14,043 nt of DNA, from positions 1-14,043 of the forward strand of contig CAJLLL010000049.1 in NCBI GenBank assembly GCA_905207485.1, in the 5' to 3' direction. Shown piece after piece: positions 1 through 7,700 of the stretch; position 1 is the first letter of the stretch, and the number at the start of each line of letters is the position of its first letter. A program made the translations under genes and the position numbers. The notes under the pieces were generated by a model. It made no database searches. It was not told where the DNA came from and saw only the letters and a program-made list of their open reading frames with translations. The stretch comes from an uncultured Phascolarctobacterium sp. GTDB lineage: Bacteria; Bacillota; Negativicutes; Acidaminococcales; Acidaminococcaceae.

Positions 1-26
1 TAAAATATTTATGAGCTTGCTAAATC

Positions 27-32
27 TATAAT
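27..32 (+). promoter_or_regulatory. possible -10 element upstream of the secretion pair
   Basis: A perfect TATAAT lies 44 bases upstream of the transporter start codon. No convincing -35 element is found at the usual distance (the bases at 4-9 read AATATT), and the window begins too close to judge the upstream context. The pair could equally be transcribed from a promoter outside the window. Confidence 0.3.
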
Positions 33-75
33 TCGGCAGGCTGTTTTTGCTATGCAAAATGGGGAGTGAAAGCTG

Positions 76-1716
76 ATGAAAAAAGTATTAAGCATAACAG
101 CGGCATGCCTGTTGATAGGCAGCCAGGCTTTGGCGCAATCGCCAATACCAACGTTTGATAAAGAAGCGGTTACTACACATCCGTATAACCGTACAGGACA
201 ACAGGATGTAATAAGCGGCGATGAAATGCCGCAGGGAGAATACCGCCCGGGCAATACTGGCACGGAAGAAGAACCTGCCTTTTATGTTAAAACGATTACC
301 ATAACAGGTTTTGAACTGCCCGATAAAGTTGGGCGCTTGCAGGCAATTTTAAATAAATACCAAAAACGCAGCGTTAAAGTTGCAGAACTTAACACGCTGA
401 CAGCAGAAATTACAACTTATGCCAAAGAATGCGGTTATACCGTAGCGCAGGCCGTTGTGCCTCCGCAGGAAGTTGCAGGCGGCAACTTGCAAATTAAAGT
501 ATATGTTGCCGAATATGATCAGGTACAGCTTACGCAAAACACCACTGACGTTGCTGATAAAGTATTGAACAACTATCTCAGTGGGTTAAAACATGGCAAT
601 ACCATTACTGACAGAAAACTTGAAGACGCTATTAACAACCTTAATGACCTGCCGGGCGTGCAGGCGCGTGCTGTACTTAAACCGGGCGGCGAGCCGGGCA
701 CAACCAGCCTTGATGTTGAAGCAACCCGCAGGCCTGTATGGAACAACTATGTGTTTGTGGATAATGGCGGCGGCTACTGGAGCGGACGCTACCGCTACGG
801 CTTTAATACAGAGATTAATAACCCCGGTGAAATAGGCGATAAATTTATTTTAAACGGTATGCTCTCCAGCCACGATGTTGAAAACTACGGAATCCGTTAC
901 GAACTGCCAATCGGCAGCCGCGGTACCCGCGTAGGTGTGGCTTACAGCCAGAGCAGTTATGAAATGACTACAAACAGTTTGTTTGATACGCTCGGCAAAT
1001 CCAAAGGCATCAGCCTTTATGGCATGACACCTGTTTACCGCGACCGCTCTAACCGCATTACCGCTATTTACGGTTATGACCACCGCGATATTGAAGATGA
1101 ACTGCGTTTCAGCGTTAATGAACTTGGGCGCATGGTAACCGAGAAAAACGCCGATGTATGGCATATCGGCATCAGCGGCAGCCAGTACAACGTAAACCAG
1201 TTTACGCAGTACAGCTTAATTTACTGGTACGGCGATATTGATACCGAAGGCATAAACCCTTATTACGATGGCGGCTACCACAAACTGACCGGCGATTTGC
1301 TGAACATTTGGTATGACGGCGACTGGAACTACCGCATTAAAGCCAGTGGACAGCTTGCTAACCGTGCGCTGGACGGCAGTGAACAGTTCTACCTTGGCGG
1401 CATTAATGGTGTGCGTGCCTACGGTGCAAGCGATGGCTACGGTGACCTTGGTTACTTGGCAACTGCGGAAATCCGCCGTGCAACCGGTATTGAAGGGTTG
1501 GAGGCGGCTGTGTTTATCGACAGCGGCGCCGTTAAAAATAAAGAGGACGGCACTATGGACCACCTGGCAGGTTGGGGCGTAGGTTTGCGGTATGCCAAAC
1601 CGGGCGACTGGTATGCCCAGCTTGATTATGCCCGCAAAATTGATGCGCGTCCCGACCGCATTGAACGTGATGACCATGACGGCAGGCTGTGGTTCCAGCT
1701 TTATAAAATGTTCTGA
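76..1716 (+). CDS. TpsB-type (ShlB/FhaC-like) outer-membrane transporter of a two-partner secretion system
   Basis: This protein would form an outer-membrane beta-barrel that exports the large exoprotein encoded just downstream. Residues 1-20 are a signal peptide ending in QALA before QSPIP. A hydrophilic linker follows to about residue 67. POTRA 1 spans about 68-145 and ends with the family-typical GYTVAQAVVPPQEV and GGNLQIKVYV. POTRA 2 spans about 147-218 and contains LEDAINNLNDLPGV and PGTTSLDV. The rest (about 219-546) is barrel: alternating strands, the VRAYG motif at residues 446-450 followed by GDLGYLATAEIRR (the conserved inward loop of TpsB/Omp85 proteins), and a terminal phenylalanine (LYKMF) as expected for Bam-inserted barrels. 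Length matches the family. The ATG at 76 has a GGGGAG ribosome site at 61-66. The neighbouring TpsA supports the assignment. The specific substrate is inferred from adjacency. Confidence 0.95.
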   Translation: MKKVLSITAACLLIGSQALAQSPIPTFDKEAVTTHPYNRTGQQDVISGDEMPQGEYRPGNTGTEEEPAFYVKTITITGFELPDKVGRLQAILNKYQKRSVKVAELNTLTAEITTYAKECGYTVAQAVVPPQEVAGGNLQIKVYVAEYDQVQLTQNTTDVADKVLNNYLSGLKHGNTITDRKLEDAINNLNDLPGVQARAVLKPGGEPGTTSLDVEATRRPVWNNYVFVDNGGGYWSGRYRYGFNTEINNPGEIGDKFILNGMLSSHDVENYGIRYELPIGSRGTRVGVAYSQSSYEMTTNSLFDTLGKSKGISLYGMTPVYRDRSNRITAIYGYDHRDIEDELRFSVNELGRMVTEKNADVWHIGISGSQYNVNQFTQYSLIYWYGDIDTEGINPYYDGGYHKLTGDLLNIWYDGDWNYRIKASGQLANRALDGSEQFYLGGINGVRAYGASDGYGDLGYLATAEIRRATGIEGLEAAVFIDSGAVKNKEDGTMDHLAGWGVGLRYAKPGDWYAQLDYARKIDARPDRIERDDHDGRLWFQLYKMF

Positions 1717-1773
1717 TTAATATTTATAAATATGTTAATGAAGTTGTGAAATAATATTACGGAGGGTTTAAAA
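1717..1773 (+). other. intergenic spacer with AT-rich dyad and strong RBS
   Basis: The 57-base gap between transporter and exoprotein holds a perfect palindrome TATTTATAAATA at 1721-1732, loosely flanked by TTAA on both sides, and a strong ribosome binding site GGAGGG at 1761-1766, 7 bases before the GTG start. The dyad is too AT-rich and lacks a T-run, so it is not a convincing terminator. The two genes are probably cotranscribed. Confidence 0.6.
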
Positions 1774-4700
1774 GTGAGCAAACATAAAAATCTTAAACGT
1801 AATTTACTGATATGCCTTTTGGCAGGTTCGGCAGTAATGTATCCCCTGCCGCTGCATGCAGCAACCAGCGTAATAGCGAACAATACGCTGCCGAGCGGAG
1901 GGCAGTTTGTACATGGCGAGGGTAATATAGCAAGCAGTGGACTAGAAATGAATATTACTCAAAATGGACAAAATGCTGTTATAAAATGGAATGATTTTAG
2001 CGTTGGCGGCAATGCTACGGTTAATTTTGATTATACAGGAAAAGATAATTTTAATACCTTGAACTATGTAAACAGTGGTAAGGTTTCTCAGATTTACGGT
2101 ACAATTAACGCACAGCACGAAGGTTATAATGGCAATATTTTTATTGTTAATACTGCCGGTGTGCAAATTGGCCCCAGTGCGCAAATTAACGTTGGCAGTT
2201 TGCATGTATCAAGCAATACTTTGGATGATAATGCACTGAAGAATTTCTATGATAATGCGCATGAAGATAAATTTGCATTAGGTGGTACAGGTAATGCAGA
2301 CGCTGCGTTAATGAGCCTTGGCAATATCAATGCCAATAAAGTAACATTTGAAGGCGACGGGCGCATTGTTATCGACAGTGAGCGTATTAAAGATGTTGAC
2401 GGTGATGCTTTAAATACTAATTTTAAGATACATACTAATGATGCCGATAATGTTATTATCGGTTATGAAGCATATAATGCCGGTAGCAAAAAAGGGACTT
2501 ATGAAGGTAAACAAAAAACTTTTGCCAGCAACGTTTATGTAAATGGCACGTTAGATACTAACGTTAAAGGCTACATGTGGGTAGAAGACGTTGAACAACT
2601 ACAAGCTATCAACACTAACCTTACTGGCAATTATGCGCTGCGCAACAGCATTGATGCGACAAGTACAGAAGCAACAGGTAAAGAATTTTCTAGTTTAGGT
2701 ATTGACCCAAATGGTAATATTGATAATGGCGGAAAAGGTTTTACAGGTAAATTTGATGGCATAGATTACAATATTTTTGGATTGAATATTAATGAAACAA
2801 ACAATAATAATGTTGGCTTGTTTGGCTATACAGATGGAGCAACCATTAATAATGTTACATTAGTAGGCGGCAGCATTACAGGCGGCAACAATGTCGGTGC
2901 TGTTGTAGGTAATGCTAATAATACAATTCTTAATAATGTTGTAAACAGTGCTGCTGTAAACGGTAATAGTAATGTAGGCGGCATTGTAGGTACTGCTGAG
3001 AATTCTACAATTAAAGATGCTATAAATACCGGTTCAATTAGTGGTTCTGGTGATAATATTGGCGGGCTTATTGGTAATTTGCAGGATAGTAAGTTTATTG
3101 AAGTAACTGATAAAAGTAAGAAAATAGAAAAAGGACTTATCGGCAACAGCTACAACCTCGGCAACGTATCCGGCGCAGGGCATAACGTTGGCGGGTTAGT
3201 TGGCTATGCCGTAAATTCTACCATTGGCGACGGCACTAACCTTGTTTACAACCGCCTTGACGTTACAGGCGCTTACAATGTAGGCGGCATTGTCGGCAAT
3301 ATGGAAGGCACCACCGTACAAAACGCCGAAAACAGCGGTACTGTAACGGCAACGGGGTATACTAATGGTGAATATACTTACCATACCGCTGAAGAAGACA
3401 AAAAAGAATTACCTAATGATGCAGAGTTAGACAGCGGAATTGCAAGTGTAGTTGTTAATGTTGCTAACGTAGGCGGCATTGCCGGTACTTCATCTAAAGG
3501 CAGCAGTATTGAAAACGTAACCAACAGCGGTGACGTTAGCAGCAATAAAAAAACTGATAATGATTATTATGATGCGGGTAACGTAGGCGGTATTGTTGGC
3601 AGTGCTGTTGATACTAATATTAAAAACGCAACTAACCGAGAAAATGAAGTGCGCGGCGCACATAATGTAGGCGGTGTAGCAGGCTATTTTGGTAATAGTA
3701 ATGATGCTGATAGTGAGCCTGATTATACTATTACTACCGGCATTAATGATGGCGGCGATATTATGGCAACTGGTGCGCGATATAATAGTGATTTTGTAAA
3801 AGAAAAAATCCGTCTCGGGACTAGAGGTTCTGAAGCAACTATTATCGGCAATATGGGCGGCATTGTTGGGTATTTAGATGGCGACAATGTTTATGTAACC
3901 GGCAGTGGCAACCGCGGCACAGTTCATTCGCTGGATATAACAGGCGATACAGTCAGCCAGGCAAGCCAGGTGAGCAATACCGGCGGCATAGTGGGCAAAA
4001 TTGATCGTGACAAGACCAAAACGCTTGCTGATTTGCAAAAAGAAGATAGTCAAATAAAAGCTGCTGTTAGTGATAGCTATAACACCGGCGATATCCGCGG
4101 TTATATGGGCGTTGGCGGTGTTGTGGGCATGATGTACAATGGCGAAGTAGCCAGCTCGTACAACACCGGAACTATTAATACAACCCGCAGGGCGCAGGAT
4201 GCAAACAACCCTGAGTTATATCCTTCTGTTAATATGGGCGGCGTTGTGGGCGATACTACCGAGGAGACAGACGCCTATGCGATTATTTATGACGTATACA
4301 ACAAAGGACAGATTGGCGATGAAACCTATAATTACTATGCGCGTCATGTTGGCGGTGTTGTGGGGCGTTTAAGCGGCACAGTTGAAAAATCTTACAATAT
4401 GGGAGCTATTTATAATGGCTATAACGTAGTTGGCGGCATTGCAGGTTGGTTTTTTAAAGGGAAAATCAGCAATTCGTTTAATACCGGCAACATAACCGTT
4501 ATTAATAACGATACCACAATATCCAGCCAGGTTGGTGGTATTGCCGGTGGTGTAGGTATGTATTCCCAAGAAGGCGATTCTTTAATAGAAAATGTTTATA
4601 ATTTGGGTACATTAAGAAGTTTTCAAGGCGACACTTCACAGAAGCATAATGCATTAGGAGGAATCGTCGGTTATATTCACGGTAATGGTAGTGGCAAATT

Positions 4701-7700
4701 AATCGTAAGAAACGTATATACAACAGGCAATTTGTATGCGCAGGAAGACGGCAAGAGCACAGTAGTTGGAGTTGGCAGTATCTATGGGCAAAATGATGCA
4801 AAAAATAGGTTAACGATAGAAAATGCTTATTATATTAAACCTCAAGATGAGTTGGGCTTTACTGTTTTATCCAAAGACAATAATCAGGCTAACAAAACTA
4901 TTGAATTTGAAAAGAAAGATAAGATAGAAGAATATCAATATAAGGATGATAATGATACGCTCTATTCATTAACATTTACAACTCAATCAGGCGGCGATGT
5001 TGTTGGTAATACTGATAATAACTGGCGCATTTATAACGGCAGCACTCCTATTTTAAATGCCTTTTTGCCTAATGCAGAAGATTATTTTAGCGGAAAAACT
5101 GGTGCGGAAAATCCTATGAATGGTATTGAGTCCATCCAGTACGGCACGGCCTATGACCCACTTTTAACTATTATTAATGCAGCAAATGGAACTAATGAAT
5201 TGAAATATGATTGGGAAAAACTTGGCATTAACAACGCAGCAGGTATAGCAGTTTATGGTGCAGGTTTAACCTTAAATGATTTTAAGGCATATGGTGCTAC
5301 TGGTTATTTTGGCGGCATTATTTATGCTGATAATTCACTTAAACTTGATGGCGGCAAGAATGATGTTGGACTTGGCAGTACATCGCAAATTTATGGTTCT
5401 GATGTTACCATTGACACAACTGGAAATATTACTATTTACGGCGATGTAACAGCAACAGGCAATAACGGTAAAAGCGATATTAATATTTCTTCAGAAAATG
5501 GCGATATTAATGTTTATGGAACTTTAACATCTGCCGCAAAAGATGAACAAACTGACATTTTAGGCATTAAAGATTCTTCTTTGGATAAAGTTAATCTCGG
5601 CAATATTAGTGATGAGTATGACGAAGTTACCAATATGGGTGAACGTTATTCTCATACAACAACTGCGCAAGGAACTGGCGATATTACCATTACGGCAAAT
5701 GGTACTACAGATGAAGATGGAAATCTTGTCAACGGCGGCAACGTAAACCTGTATTTTGGTAATCAGGAACAAGGCCTTATCACTACTGGTGGCGATTTGA
5801 CTGTAACTGGTATGGGCGATGTTTATGTAGACAGCGACCTTGATATTGGTGGGAATATGACACTTACAAGTACTGGTAAAGATAGTGAAGTACTTCTTAC
5901 TTTGACAAACATCGGCAAAGTACAGGCTGACAGGTTTACCGATATTGTTGAAAAGGCTCTTAATGGTAAAGATTTAAAAGCTAATAGGGACGATTTAATT
6001 CAAGCAATAGTAGCAGATGTTGAAGCAGCATATCCTGGTTTAAAATTTGGCAGTGTTGAAGCAGGTTATATTGTTGATGCATTACAAAATTATGCCGGTG
6101 ATAAAAATAATAAAGTACAGGCTTTTGAAAAATTAAATAATGAAATTGCAGTAGAATATATGCATGATTTTATGCATAGCTTTGATAATAATACTTCAAA
6201 TAAAATCAATCTTAATGCAGCATCCGGCAATGCTAAACTCACTGTTGATATGTGGGATTATGATAATCATGAATTTGATTTTAAAAAGTACGATACGAAA
6301 TTTTATGGTACTGAAACTGAACATAATTTTGTAAACGAACTGAATAATCTTAATGTTTATATCAACAATAAAAAAACTGATCCTTCTAAAACGGTTTATG
6401 TAGAAGTAAGCAACGGCGATCAGTTAAAAGGCATACAGGAAGCGGCAAAAGGGAATAGTGATATTCTTGGCTATAACTTTGCCCTTAAAGGCGATATTAA
6501 CGCCAGCCATATTGAAGATTATGTAGCTATCGGTACTGGCAGTGATACTGGCTTTACCGGCACTTTTGACGGCCGCGGCAACCGCATTATTGGGTTGAAT
6601 GTTAGTGCAACTGATTCGGTAAATAATAATACTAACGCCGGTATTTTCAGTACTGTTGGTACTGACGGCGTTGTTAAAGACGTTAACATTTACAGCGGTA
6701 ACTTTACCGGCACTGATAAGGCCGGTGCAGTTGCTGGCGTAAACAACGGACGTATTGAAGGCGTTAAAACGTTTGGCAACACTGTAAAATCTAATGGCAA
6801 TGCGGGCGGCATTGTTGGTGTAAATACCAGCGGCGAGTTTAGCAAGGTGGATAATACGACCGGCAGCACAAATGGCGGCAAATTAACAGAAGGCATTTAT
6901 GACGTTGAAAGTACCGGCAGTGTAATTGCAGGCAGTAACACTGCTATTGCAGGCGGTTTGGTTGGCACTAATGATGGTGCGCTCGGCAACAGCTTCAGTG
7001 ATAGTGCCGTAACTGTTCAGACCGGCGTATCTTTAGATGCAAATGCAGGACTTGGCGGCGTTGTCGGCGTTAATAATGGCGATGTACAAATTGTTGACAG
7101 CCTTGGCGTAACTAACGGCGGCGATACTAACAGCAGTGATATCGGCGGCATTATCGGCATCAATAACGGCAATATGTACAGCGGCTATAACGAAAGCATC
7201 GTCAGCGGCAGCGATAATGTTGGCGGTATTATAGGAACAAACAGCAGTACAGTTGAAAATGTTGTAAACGCAACTAGCGTAACCAGTGATGCTGCTGATA
7301 GCGAAAATGTTGGTGGCTTGGTTGGCGTTAATAAAGGGGCTGTTACAAACGGGCGTAATAACGGTACTATTACCGGTATCAATAATGTCGGCGGCTTGGT
7401 TGGCAACAATGCAAGTGCAGATTCTACTTTAACCAATCTCGTTAATGACAGTTCTGCCGAAATTGTAGGCGAAAATTACGTTGGCGGTATTGCTGGCAGT
7501 AATGCTGGTATTATTACTGCTCAGAATCAAGATAATTTAATCAACCGCGGCAGCATTACTGGTCAAAATTATGTTGGCGGTGTAGCTGGTGAAAACATTG
7601 GTACTATTGAATATGTTAAAAATGACGTATCCTTAAATGTTAAAGATCCTAACAAAAATGCTTCATATTTTGGTGGTGTAGCTGGTGTAAATGGGCGTGT

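Noticed and set aside
4..69. A 21-codon open stretch ending in TGA just before the transporter start, reading like a protein C-terminus (for example ELAKSIIRQAVFAM)
   Set aside because: An in-frame TAA occupies positions 1-3 and there is no plausible start codon with a ribosome site inside, so it cannot be the tail of an upstream gene.
1216..1677. A 153-codon minus-strand open frame inside the transporter gene
   Set aside because: It is antisense to a well-supported beta-barrel coding region, has no ribosome site or domain, and reflects the codon bias of the real gene.
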